Shown here one piece after another: positions 6,050 through 12,565 of a stretch of 13,359 bases of DNA (the first letter of the stretch is position 1; the number at the start of each line of letters is the position of its first letter). The translations under genes were made by a program, and so were the position numbers. This stretch comes from an uncultured Burkholderiales bacterium (GTDB lineage Bacteria; Pseudomonadota; Gammaproteobacteria; Burkholderiales; Burkholderiaceae_D): positions 1 to 13,359 of the forward strand of contig CALMOR010000010.1 of assembly GCA_937872165.1 (NCBI GenBank). The letters are read 5' to 3'. The notes beneath the pieces are model-generated. The model did no database searches, was not told the DNA's origin, and was given only the letters and a program-made list of their open reading frames with translations.

Positions 6050-6136
6050 ATGCCCCGGGGTCACGACCCGGGGGCGTGGCCATCGGGCTCGGGACGGTCG
6101 TCCCGCCCGCCGACGGCCGATCTCGCCCCAGGGGCG
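6050..6136. terminator. Convergent terminator region between hrpB2 and the lytic transglycosylase
   Basis: Two genes converge on a 108-nt gap rich in dyads. The first hairpin (6050-6077) pairs ATGCCCCGGG with CCCGGGGGCGT, with one bulged G and a 7-nt loop. The second (6090-6105) pairs CGGGAC with GTCCCG around a 4-nt loop. The third (6124-6136) pairs CGCCC with GGGCG. No clear T-runs follow, which is common in GC-rich genomes. A bidirectional terminator is the natural reading. Confidence 0.6.
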
Positions 6137-6147
6137 GGCCGCATCCG

Positions 6148-6969
6148 TCAGAACGGCAGCGAGCGACGACCGAAGCGCTGCAGGACCTCTTCCACGTAGA
6201 GGCGCGTCTCGTGGTACGGAGGGACCTGGTTGCCGTGCTTGCGAACCGCTCCCTCGCCCGCGTTGTAGGCCGCGACGGCGAGGTCCAGGCGGCCCGGGAA
6301 CATCGCCACCAGATCACGCAGGTAGCGCACGCCGACCGCGATGTTGGTCTTCGGTTCGGCCAGCAGTTCGATCGACGGGATGCCGTAGCGCAAGCCGGTC
6401 GACGGCATGATCTGCATCAGGCCGATCGCGCCCTTCGACGACCGTGCGTCGCGTCGATAGCGCGACTCGACGTACATGACGGCGCTGACCAGTGCCGGAT
6501 CGATTCCATGCAGCCGACTCGCGGCGACGAGCCACTGCGCATCGAGCGGCAGGAGGACGGCCTGCTCCCTGCGCTCGCTGGTCGCCGCGGCCGGCGAGTC
6601 GACGGCATGCGCGACGGCATGCGCGGCGGCCGGGCGTCTGGCGTCGGGCGCGTCGATCGTGCGGACCGACAGGATCGCGTTCGCGAGCACGTCGTCGCGT
6701 CCGGCCGGCGGATCGTCGACGACGTCCACCGTCGTCGCGCGGCAGGTCCCGATGCTCGCGCCGAAGTCGGCCGCGAGGTTCCGCACGAACGAACGGGTAC
6801 TCCCGTCCGGCAGTTCGCACAGATAGCGAACGACGCTGCGCGTCTGAGCCGCAGCGCCTTGGGGCAGCAGTGACAGCGTGGGCACCATCACCAGTGCCGG
6901 GAACGATCGTCGGGCGAAAGCCCTGACGTAGGAACGGGAAGGTCCGGCCGCAGCGGGCATGGGAAGCAT
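6148..6969 (-). CDS. Exported T3SS-associated lytic transglycosylase (SLT domain; Hpa2/IpgF-type)
   Basis: A 273-residue peptidoglycan-cleaving enzyme with an SLT/lysozyme-like domain in the C-terminal half. The catalytic Glu is residue 168 in MYVESRYRRDARSS, followed by KGAIGLMQIMPSTG and the AYNAGEGAV motif (234-242), all hallmarks of family 1 lytic transglycosylases. The N-terminus has a basic stretch (YVRAFARRSF), a hydrophobic core and a likely signal peptidase site after GAAA at residue 41, so export to the periplasm is expected. It would locally open the wall for the T3SS channel, as proposed for Hpa2, IpgF and EtgA. A GTG at 6996 is possible by frame but falls inside the predicted -10 element, so ATG at 6969 is preferred; ATG at 6960 is an alternative. 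The mid-region (about 85-140) is Ala/Asp-rich spacer. The gene is inverted relative to its neighbours and has its own PIP-box. Confidence 0.87.
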   Translation of the reverse strand: MLPMPAAAGPSRSYVRAFARRSFPALVMVPTLSLLPQGAAAQTRSVVRYLCELPDGSTRSFVRNLAADFGASIGTCRATTVDVVDDPPAGRDDVLANAILSVRTIDAPDARRPAAAHAVAHAVDSPAAATSERREQAVLLPLDAQWLVAASRLHGIDPALVSAVMYVESRYRRDARSSKGAIGLMQIMPSTGLRYGIPSIELLAEPKTNIAVGVRYLRDLVAMFPGRLDLAVAAYNAGEGAVRKHGNQVPPYHETRLYVEEVLQRFGRRSLPF

Positions 6970-6994
6970 TTCGTCGAGGCATCGTCGGCCTCGC

Positions 6995-7055
6995 ACTGTG
7001 CTTCGCTTCGGGTCGCGGCTCGGCGCACGAACGAAGCGACGGCTCGATCGGCGAA
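6995..7055 (-). promoter_or_regulatory. PIP-box plus -10 element for the lytic transglycosylase
   Basis: Read on the minus strand: TTCGC (7055-7051), 15 nt, TTCGT (7035-7031), then exactly 30 nt to CACAGT (7000-6995), which fits YANNNT. This is the full plant-inducible-promoter arrangement TTCGB-N15-TTCGB-N30..32-YANNNT. Transcription would start near 6988, giving a leader of about 20 nt before ATG 6969 and excluding the GTG at 6996 as start. Confidence 0.75.
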
Positions 7056-7070
7056 GCGCACGGGATCACG

Positions 7071-7131
7071 TTCGTGCGGCCGCACACGCGTTCGCATGTC
7101 GACGGGCCCGGCATCGCCTCGTGGCTATGGT
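7071..7131 (+). promoter_or_regulatory. PIP-box plus -10 element for the sctJ operon
   Basis: TTCGT (7071-7075), 15 nt, TTCGC (7091-7095), then exactly 30 nt to TATGGT (7126-7131), which fits YANNNT and resembles a sigma-70 -10. The predicted start near 7138 leaves a leader of about 47 nt before sctJ. It is only 15 bp from the oppositely oriented PIP-box of the transglycosylase gene. Confidence 0.8.
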
Positions 7132-7184
7132 GGTCGTCCGGCCGGCGTGCCGCCGCTCGACAACCGAACGACGAGGAGCAGGCG

Positions 7185-7946
7185 ATGATTTCGGCGAAGC
7201 AATGGCGACGGGCGGCTCGGCTCGGCCTGATCGGTCTGTGTTTGGCTCTGGCCGCCTGCAAGATGGACCTCTACACGCGGCGCACCGAGAACGACGCCAA
7301 CGCGATGGTGTCCTCGTTGCTAGAGAACGGCGTGAAGGCCGAGAAGACGACCTCGGACGGCGGCAAGACCTGGAACGTCGCGGTCGACGAGGATCAGGTG
7401 GTGCAGGCGCTCGCGGTGCTGAAGGCCAACGGGCTGCCCGGCGAGAAGTACGCGAGCCTCGGCGATCTGTTCAAGAAGGAAGGGATGATCTCGACGCCTA
7501 CCGAGGAGCGCGTGCGCTTCATCCACGGCGTCTCGCAGGAGCTCTCGCAGACGTTGACCAACATCGACGGCGTGATCACGGCGCAGGTGCACATCGTGTT
7601 GCCGAACAACGATCCGATGGCGACCGTCGTCAAGCCGTCGAGCGCTTCGGTCTTCGTCAAGTACCGGCCCGACGTGGACCTGACGTCGCTGACGCCGGCG
7701 ATCAAGAATCTCGTGGCGCGCAGCGTCGAAGGGCTGACCTACGACAACGTCGCGGTCACGCTGGTGGCCGGCCGCGAGCCGGCGGCTGCCGCACCGCCGG
7801 CCGGCTCGGGCGCGCTGCCGTGGATCGGCGGCGGAGCGGCGTTGTTGTCGGCGATGGGAGGCCTCGTGTTCGTGTTCGTGAAGCGACCGTCGTGGTTGCC
7901 GCGCGCACTGCATCGACGAGGCGACCTCGCGAGTCCGGTTGTCTGA
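7185..7946 (+). CDS. sctJ: T3SS inner-membrane ring lipoprotein SctJ (YscJ/HrcJ)
   Basis: A 253-residue lipoprotein of the inner-membrane ring that stacks with SctD. The N-terminal signal sequence ends in the lipobox LAAC, giving acylated Cys25. The mature protein begins KMDLYTRRTENDANAMVSSL, the conserved first ring-building motif. The second domain carries RVRFIHGVSQELSQTL and VITAQVHIVLPNND, both diagnostic. A C-terminal transmembrane helix lies at about 212-232, followed by a basic cytosolic tail. ATG at 7185 is chosen because GAGGAG (7173-7178) precedes it by 6 nt and it gives the correct signal peptide; the frame opens earlier, at 7074, but that would mask the signal. It is the first gene of a tight operon running to sctT, under a PIP-box promoter. 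Confidence 0.96.
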   Translation: MISAKQWRRAARLGLIGLCLALAACKMDLYTRRTENDANAMVSSLLENGVKAEKTTSDGGKTWNVAVDEDQVVQALAVLKANGLPGEKYASLGDLFKKEGMISTPTEERVRFIHGVSQELSQTLTNIDGVITAQVHIVLPNNDPMATVVKPSSASVFVKYRPDVDLTSLTPAIKNLVARSVEGLTYDNVAVTLVAGREPAAAAPPAGSGALPWIGGGAALLSAMGGLVFVFVKRPSWLPRALHRRGDLASPVV

Positions 7947-7956
7947 GCACGCTTCG

Positions 7957-8676
7957 ATGTCGGTCGCCTCGCCGTCGCTGTCGTCGCTGTCGTCGCCGAC
8001 CGGCGACCAGCCGTCGCTCGCGCCAGGCGGTGTCGAAGCGACGGCGGCCGCCGGCATCGCGACGATCCTGTTGCGGCTGCACGACCGCCTGGAGCGGCTC
8101 GAAGAGGCGCTCGACGAGAGCTGGCTCGCCTGGTTGGAGGGGCGTGGCGTCGACCTTCGCTGCGGTCCCCTCGACGGCGACGGGCGCTTGCGCAACCGGC
8201 TGCTGAGCGTGCTGCTGATCCGCACTCCGGTGCCTGCGGCCGCGCGCGCGCGATGGTCGGACGTCGCCCTGCGCATCGCGCTCGTCGATCGCGACGACGC
8301 GTTGCGCGGCCTCTGCCTGCTGGCGCTGGCTCGACGCCCCGGTGTCCTGCGGTGCTGCATCGACCGCGAAGCGCGCGCCGCGCTGCGCGTGGCTATCGGA
8401 GACGTGTTCGAACGGCTCGCGTCGGCGGCGGCCGGCGGTCGCGCGGTCCCCTCCGACGTGGCCGCCTGGTCGCCGATGCAATGGGCGTGCGTCGGCTACT
8501 TCGACTGGTTGTCGATGACCGCGGCGGAAGATCGCCTCCACCGTCGACTGCTGCGCTCGGCCTTGCCGATGCGCGTCGGCGGCATCGGCCTGCGTCGTCG
8601 GCGGGCGCCGCCCGAGCGCGGCGCCGCCGCCGCGTTGTCGATGCTGATGGAGGCGGACTCCGCGTGGCCGTGCTGA
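7957..8676 (+). CDS. sctK: T3SS sorting-platform protein SctK (HrpB4)
   Basis: A 239-residue cytosolic protein placed exactly where hrpB4/sctK lies, between hrcJ and hrcL. Family features by eye are the N-terminal helix LHDRLERLEEALDESWLAWL and the central W-Q-W-A-C-V-like element around SPMQWACVGYFDWLS. SctK is a sorting-platform component that links SctD, SctQ and SctL. The C-terminus is Arg-rich and low in complexity. ATG at 7957 begins 11 nt after the sctJ stop. A TTG at 7939 overlapping sctJ would add six residues; neither has a good ribosome binding site, so translational coupling is likely. Its end overlaps the start of sctL by 13 nt. This family is very divergent, so the call leans on synteny. 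Confidence 0.78.
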   Translation: MSVASPSLSSLSSPTGDQPSLAPGGVEATAAAGIATILLRLHDRLERLEEALDESWLAWLEGRGVDLRCGPLDGDGRLRNRLLSVLLIRTPVPAAARARWSDVALRIALVDRDDALRGLCLLALARRPGVLRCCIDREARAALRVAIGDVFERLASAAAGGRAVPSDVAAWSPMQWACVGYFDWLSMTAAEDRLHRRLLRSALPMRVGGIGLRRRRAPPERGAAAALSMLMEADSAWPC

Positions 8677-9548
8677 GCCTGCTCGCTCACGCAGGCGGAA
8701 CGCTGGCGGTCGAGGACGGCATCGTCCGCGCGGCCGACGCGCAGGAGACGAGGACGCTCGCGGAACTGCGGCTGCAGTACATCCGCGACGGAGAGGCCTT
8801 GCTCGCCGCTACGCGTACCCGTTGCGAACGCGAATACGCGGACTCGCGCGCAGACATCGAGCGGCTGCTGGCAGAGGCGCGCGAGGACGCCGAGGCGATG
8901 CGTGCCCGGGCCTACGACGAAGGGATGTCGCGCGCGATGCAGGACTGGCACGACCGGAACGCGGACGCCGTTGTCGACAAGCAGCGGTCCCTTCGCGACC
9001 TGCACGGCAAGCTCGCCCGCATCGTCACCAGCGCGGTGGAACGCATCGTGCAGTCGGAGGACCGCGCGGCGCTGTATCACCGGGCGTTGCAGAACGTCCA
9101 GTCGCTCACGCGCGGAGCGGCTTCGCTGACGCTGCGCGTCGGTCCTCAGGATTACGAACACGCGCGGTCGTCGCTCGCGTCGGGAGCGGGAAGCGAGCAC
9201 GGCGGCATCGACGTCGAGGTCCTGTCCGACGCGACGCTGCGTCCCGGCAGCTGCATCTTCGAGTCCGACGTGGGAGTGCTGGACGCGAGCCTCGAGACGC
9301 AGCTGGCCTGCGTGCGGGGTGCGCTCGAGCGCGCAGTCAAGCGCGCGGCGCTCGCCGACGAGGCCGATACAGCCAATCCGAATGATATGGCCGAGACGAA
9401 CGATATGGCTGTTATGGCCGATATGGCCGGTTCTTCTCCGATGGCCGTGGGCGGCACCACCGACGACGGAGGCGGCGGTAGCGACAGCGACTCCCCGGCA
9501 GAAGCCGTTGCATCGACCGACGAGACGCCCGAGCGGACGACCGCATGA
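8664..9548 (+). CDS. sctL: T3SS ATPase stator protein SctL (HrpB5/HrcL) with extended C-terminal tail
   Basis: SctL links the SctN ATPase to the sorting platform and regulates it. It is FliH-like, with an N-terminal segment and a long coiled coil (about residues 30-110, for example CEREYADSRADIERLLAEAR). A C-terminal V-ATPase E-subunit-like domain spans about 110-225 (LARIVTSAVERIVQSEDRAAL and SCIFESDVGVLDASLETQL). The start is GTG at 8664, supported by GGAGG at 8649-8653 and inside the end of sctK. At 294 residues it is longer than usual. The excess is a disordered tail after about 232 with NDMA, DMAVMADMAG and Asp/Ser/Gly/Thr-rich stretches. The stop overlaps the sctN start (ATGA). Confidence 0.88.
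   Translation: MAVLSLLAHAGGTLAVEDGIVRAADAQETRTLAELRLQYIRDGEALLAATRTRCEREYADSRADIERLLAEAREDAEAMRARAYDEGMSRAMQDWHDRNADAVVDKQRSLRDLHGKLARIVTSAVERIVQSEDRAALYHRALQNVQSLTRGAASLTLRVGPQDYEHARSSLASGAGSEHGGIDVEVLSDATLRPGSCIFESDVGVLDASLETQLACVRGALERAVKRAALADEADTANPNDMAETNDMAVMADMAGSSPMAVGGTTDDGGGGSDSDSPAEAVASTDETPERTTA
9384..9427 (+). repeat. GATATGGC-based degenerate repeats in the sctL 3' end
   Basis: GATATGGC occurs at 9384-9391, 9402-9409 and 9420-9427, exactly 18 nt apart each time, with a related TTATGGCC at 9412-9419. The repeats encode D-M-A units. The local codons (AAT, GAT, GCT, GTT, TCT) are noticeably more AT-rich than the surrounding coding sequence. Confidence 0.75.
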
Positions 9549-10867
9549 ACCTCGCCGACCTGACGCACTGGATGGAGGTCGAGCTCGCCGGCAGCGCGAT
9601 GGTCGCGCGCTCGGGCAAGGTGATCGAGGTGGTCGGCACGTTGATGCGGGCGAGCGGGCTCGACGCGCGGCTCGGGGAACTGTGTCACCTCGTCGACCCC
9701 GACGGCTCGCGACTGCAGGTCGTCGAGGTGGTGGGGTTCTCGCGCGGCCAGACGATCCTGTCGCCGTTCGGGTCGATCATCGGCGTGAGTGCGGGCCGGA
9801 CCCGCGTCGTGGGCACGGGGCGCGTGCTCAGCGTCCCGGTCGGACCCGCCTTGCTCGGCCGCGTCATCGACAGCCTGGGCCAGCCGATCGACGGCCGGGG
9901 ACCGGTCGACTGCATCGACGAGCGTCCGGTGTTCGCGCTGCCGCCGACGCCGATGGAGCGCGAGATCATCCAGTCGCCCCTGCCGACCGGCGTCAAGGCG
10001 ATCGATGGACTGCTCACGCTCGGCGAAGGCCAGCGGATGGGCATCTTCGCGCCGGCCGGCGTGGGCAAGAGCACGTTGATGGGCATGCTCGCGCGCGGTA
10101 CGCGCTGCGACGTCAACGTCATCGCGCTGATCGGCGAGCGCGGTCGCGAAGTCCGCGAGTTCATCGAGCTCATCCTCGGCGAGTCCGGCATGGCCCGCTC
10201 GGTCGTCGTGTGCGCGACGTCGGACCGTTCGTCGATCGAACGTGCGAAAGCCGCGCACGTCGCGACCGCGGTCGCCGAGTACTACCGCGACCAGGGGTCG
10301 AAGGTGCTGCTGATGATGGACTCGCTGACCCGCTTCGCGCGCGCGCAGCGCGAGATCGGGCTGGCCGCCGGCGAGCCTCCGGCGCGACGCGGCTATCCGC
10401 CTTCGGTATTCGCGGAAATCCCGCGCCTGCTCGAACGGGCCGGCATGGGCGCGGTGGGATCGATCACCGCGCTGTACACGGTGCTAGCCGAGGACGAGAG
10501 CAACAGCGATCCCATCTCCGAGGAGGTGCGCGGCATCCTCGACGGACACATGATCCTGTCCCGCAAGATAGCCGCCCGCAACCAGTACCCGGCCATCGAT
10601 GCGCTCGCCAGCCTGAGCCGCGTGATGACGCAGGTGGTGCCGCGGTCGCACCAGGACGCCAACGGCCGTCTGCGGCAACTGATGGCGAAGTACGAGTCGA
10701 TGGAGACGCTGATCCAGATGGGCGAGTACCGGCCCGGCAGCGACGCGCTCGGCGACGAGGCGGTCGGGAAGCAGGACCGCATCCGCGCCTTCCTCGAGCA
10801 GTCGGTGGACGACCTTTGGCCGTACGAGCGGACCACGCGGGCCCTCGTCGACATCGTGGACCAATGA
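9545..10867 (+). CDS. sctN: T3SS ATPase SctN (HrcN)
   Basis: A 440-residue F1-type hexameric ATPase that unfolds substrates and strips chaperones at the export gate. The N-terminal beta-barrel domain is about 15-90. The nucleotide-binding domain carries the P-loop APAGVGKST (169-177) and GERGREVREF (197-206, with the catalytic Glu). The Walker B segment is VLLMMDSLTRFA (254-265), followed by the T3SS/flagellar signature AAGEPPARRGYPPSVF (274-289). The helical C-terminal domain carries the SRVM and KYESMETLIQMGEY elements. The start ATG overlaps the sctL stop by 4 nt and the end overlaps the sctO start by 4 nt, so translation is probably coupled. Length and motifs are normal for the family. 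Confidence 0.98.
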   Translation: MNLADLTHWMEVELAGSAMVARSGKVIEVVGTLMRASGLDARLGELCHLVDPDGSRLQVVEVVGFSRGQTILSPFGSIIGVSAGRTRVVGTGRVLSVPVGPALLGRVIDSLGQPIDGRGPVDCIDERPVFALPPTPMEREIIQSPLPTGVKAIDGLLTLGEGQRMGIFAPAGVGKSTLMGMLARGTRCDVNVIALIGERGREVREFIELILGESGMARSVVVCATSDRSSIERAKAAHVATAVAEYYRDQGSKVLLMMDSLTRFARAQREIGLAAGEPPARRGYPPSVFAEIPRLLERAGMGAVGSITALYTVLAEDESNSDPISEEVRGILDGHMILSRKIAARNQYPAIDALASLSRVMTQVVPRSHQDANGRLRQLMAKYESMETLIQMGEYRPGSDALGDEAVGKQDRIRAFLEQSVDDLWPYERTTRALVDIVDQ

Positions 10868-11409
10868 GCGCGACGCTGCAGGCTCTCGACTTCGTGCTGC
10901 GGCTCCAGCGGCGCCGCGTCGAGACCTTCGAGAACGAGGTGGTCGAGCGGGCCGCCGCGGTCGCCGCCTGTCGCACGTGTCTGACCGCGGCCGAGGTCGA
11001 GGAACGCGAACGTCGAGCCGTCGAGGAGGCCTGCGCCGACCGCATCGAGCGACTGGTCGATCGAGTGGAAGGCTTCAGGCCTTCCGACCTGCTGACGTTG
11101 CGCCACGTGCTCGAAGGGCTGGCCCAGTCGACCCGCGAGGCGACCGCCGAACGTGCGAAGGCCGCTACGGCGCTCGACGATGCCGAGCAGGCGCTGCAGA
11201 GGACGCGCGCCGATCTCGAACGCGCGCGGCAGCGGATCGAGTTCATGCAGACGCGGCGCCAGGCGCTCGTGCGCGCGCTCGAGGCTGCCGACGAGGATCG
11301 ACAGGACGAAGAATCGGAAGAGGCGAGCGTCGCGCGCCTCGTCGCACGGGGCCGGGCCGAAGAGCTCGATGCCGAGGACCGCGCCGGAGCCGCGGCTGGC
11401 CGGCGATGA
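10864..11409 (+). CDS. sctO: T3SS central stalk protein SctO (HrpB7)
   Basis: A 181-residue protein that is almost entirely coiled coil, rich in Arg, Glu and Ala, with heptads from about residue 10 to 145 (for example VLRLQRRRVETFENEVVER and LQRTRADLERARQRIEF). SctO/HrpB7 is the FliJ-like central stalk that couples the ATPase to the export gate. Function is assigned from coiled-coil architecture and the invariant position between sctN and sctT in Hrp2 clusters. ATG at 10864 overlaps the sctN stop; the stop overlaps the sctT start (ATGA at 11406). The last 35 residues are acidic and Ala/Arg-rich, probably disordered. Sequence conservation in this family is weak. Confidence 0.85.
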   Translation: MSATLQALDFVLRLQRRRVETFENEVVERAAAVAACRTCLTAAEVEERERRAVEEACADRIERLVDRVEGFRPSDLLTLRHVLEGLAQSTREATAERAKAATALDDAEQALQRTRADLERARQRIEFMQTRRQALVRALEAADEDRQDEESEEASVARLVARGRAEELDAEDRAGAAAGRR

Positions 11410-12263
11410 GGCAGCTGCTCGAGGACGCGTTCGCGACCGGCGACTTCGGCGCGCGACTGCAGGGTCTCCTCGCGATGCTGGCCCTCTGCACCGTCCGCCT
11501 CTACACCGCGTTGTTCGTGCTGCCCAGCACGTCCGACCAGGCGGTCCAGGGCCCGTTGCGCAACGGCCTCTGCCTGATGCTCGGCATCTTCGTCGCATGG
11601 GGACAGCCGCTGCATCTGACGCAGGATCTCGGCCTGCCGATGCTGGTGCTGATCTTGTGCAAGGAGCTCCTCGTCGGCGTGCTGCTGGGCGTGGCCTTCT
11701 CGATCGTGTTCTGGGTGGCCGAAGGCGTGGGTGCCCTGATCGACAACGCCGCGGGGTTCAACAACGTGCAGCTGACGAATCCCCTGAGCGGGCAGCAGAG
11801 CACGCCGGTCAGCAACCTCCTCGGCCAACTCGTCATCGTCGGCTTCTGGATGCTGGGAGGGATGATCGTCTGCGCGGGCCTCCTCTTCGAGAGCTTCCAC
11901 TGGTGGCCGCTGGGCCAGCTGACCCCGGGACTCGCCGGGGGTCTCGAGCGCTTCGTCGACTTCCAGATCCACAGCTACTTCGACACGGTGGTCAAGGTCG
12001 CGGCGCCGGTGATGCTGGTGCTGGTCCTCGTGGATCTGGCCTTCGGACTGCTGGCCAAGACGGCCGACAAGCTCGAGCCGAACAGCCTTTCTCAACCGGT
12101 CAAGGGCGTGGTCGCCGTGCTCATGCTGGCGATGCTGGTCGGCGTCTTCTTCGATCAGGCGCGACCGAACATCGCGTTGAAGAACATCGCCGCCGAACTC
12201 GCGCAGTGGATTCGTGACGATCCCGCGGTTCGTGACGATCCCGCGGTCTCGTCGGGACGATGA
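11406..12263 (+). CDS. sctT: T3SS export gate membrane protein SctT (HrcT/HrpB8)
   Basis: A 285-residue polytopic inner-membrane protein of the SctT/FliR family, which closes the top of the export gate with SctR and SctS. Several hydrophobic segments are visible (about 16-38, 50-62, 74-105, 135-160, 195-220, 238-255). Family motifs are the loop GFNNVQLTNPLSGQQSTPVS (117-136) and LEPNSLSQPVKGVV near the last membrane segments. The start overlaps the sctO stop by 4 nt. The cytosolic C-terminus ends in a duplicated RDDPAV created by an 18-bp tandem repeat. It is the last gene of the operon; in Xanthomonas-type clusters hrcC follows, but here sctC is at the other end of the window. Confidence 0.95.
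   Translation: MRQLLEDAFATGDFGARLQGLLAMLALCTVRLYTALFVLPSTSDQAVQGPLRNGLCLMLGIFVAWGQPLHLTQDLGLPMLVLILCKELLVGVLLGVAFSIVFWVAEGVGALIDNAAGFNNVQLTNPLSGQQSTPVSNLLGQLVIVGFWMLGGMIVCAGLLFESFHWWPLGQLTPGLAGGLERFVDFQIHSYFDTVVKVAAPVMLVLVLVDLAFGLLAKTADKLEPNSLSQPVKGVVAVLMLAMLVGVFFDQARPNIALKNIAAELAQWIRDDPAVRDDPAVSSGR
12211..12246 (+). repeat. Perfect 18-bp tandem duplication at the end of sctT
   Basis: The unit TTCGTGACGATCCCGCGG is present at 12211-12228 and again at 12229-12246, encoding the doubled RDDPAV in the SctT tail. It is in frame and perfectly conserved, so it is probably recent. Confidence 0.93.
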
Positions 12264-12565
12264 CGCGTGCGAACGCCCTCTCGATCACGACCCCCGATGC
12301 GGCTCGGCGGCGATCGGCACCGGTCGGCGCGAGTCGTCTCGCGCAGGTCACGTGATCGGCGCGAGCGGGACGGCTTCGCCGATCGTGGCGGATGCGACGC
12401 CGACCGCTCGCCGGGACACCCGCCACGAAGCCGCCGAAGGTGCCCCTCGCCGAGATCCGGTACCTCGATCAGGGGAGGCGGTGATGCCTCATCCGGTCGT
12501 ATGCCTCCCACCTGGGCTCCCCTAAGCTTTTCGGTCAACGAACACGTCGAACACCGGGATGCACA
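12264..12565 (+). promoter_or_regulatory. 302-nt intergenic region upstream of the HrpG-like regulator, with nested inverted repeats
   Basis: I see no convincing gene here: open frames exist, but their products are Arg/Pro/Ser-rich with no recognisable motif. Near the 3' side, one left arm GGGGAGGC (12472-12479) can pair with three alternative partners: GCCTC (12486-12490), GCCTCCC (12503-12509) and CTCCCCT (12517-12523, with AGGGGAG at 12471-12477). A HindIII-type palindrome AAGCTT follows at 12524-12529. No TTCG-N16-TTCG box is present, so the regulator is not obviously under HrpX/HrpB control. No clear -35/-10 pair stands out. The ribosome binding site for the regulator is weak (GGGA, 12556-12559). 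Confidence 0.5.

Noticed and set aside
6970..6996. Upstream GTG start at 6996 for the lytic transglycosylase
   Set aside because: It lies within the predicted -10 element CACAGT and upstream of the expected transcription start; ATG at 6969 still gives a full signal peptide.
7074..7184. Earlier start for sctJ at 7074
   Set aside because: It would place 37 residues before the lipoprotein signal sequence and overlap the PIP-box; ATG 7185 has a strong ribosome binding site.
7320..8360. 346-residue open frame on the minus strand opposite sctJ and sctK
   Set aside because: Low-complexity Arg/Ser-rich product with no recognisable domain, opposite supported genes.
10464..12095. 543-residue open frame on the minus strand opposite sctN, sctO and sctT
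   Set aside because: It is Arg/Ser-rich with no motif and lies fully opposite three well-supported genes; long antisense frames are expected in GC-rich coding DNA.
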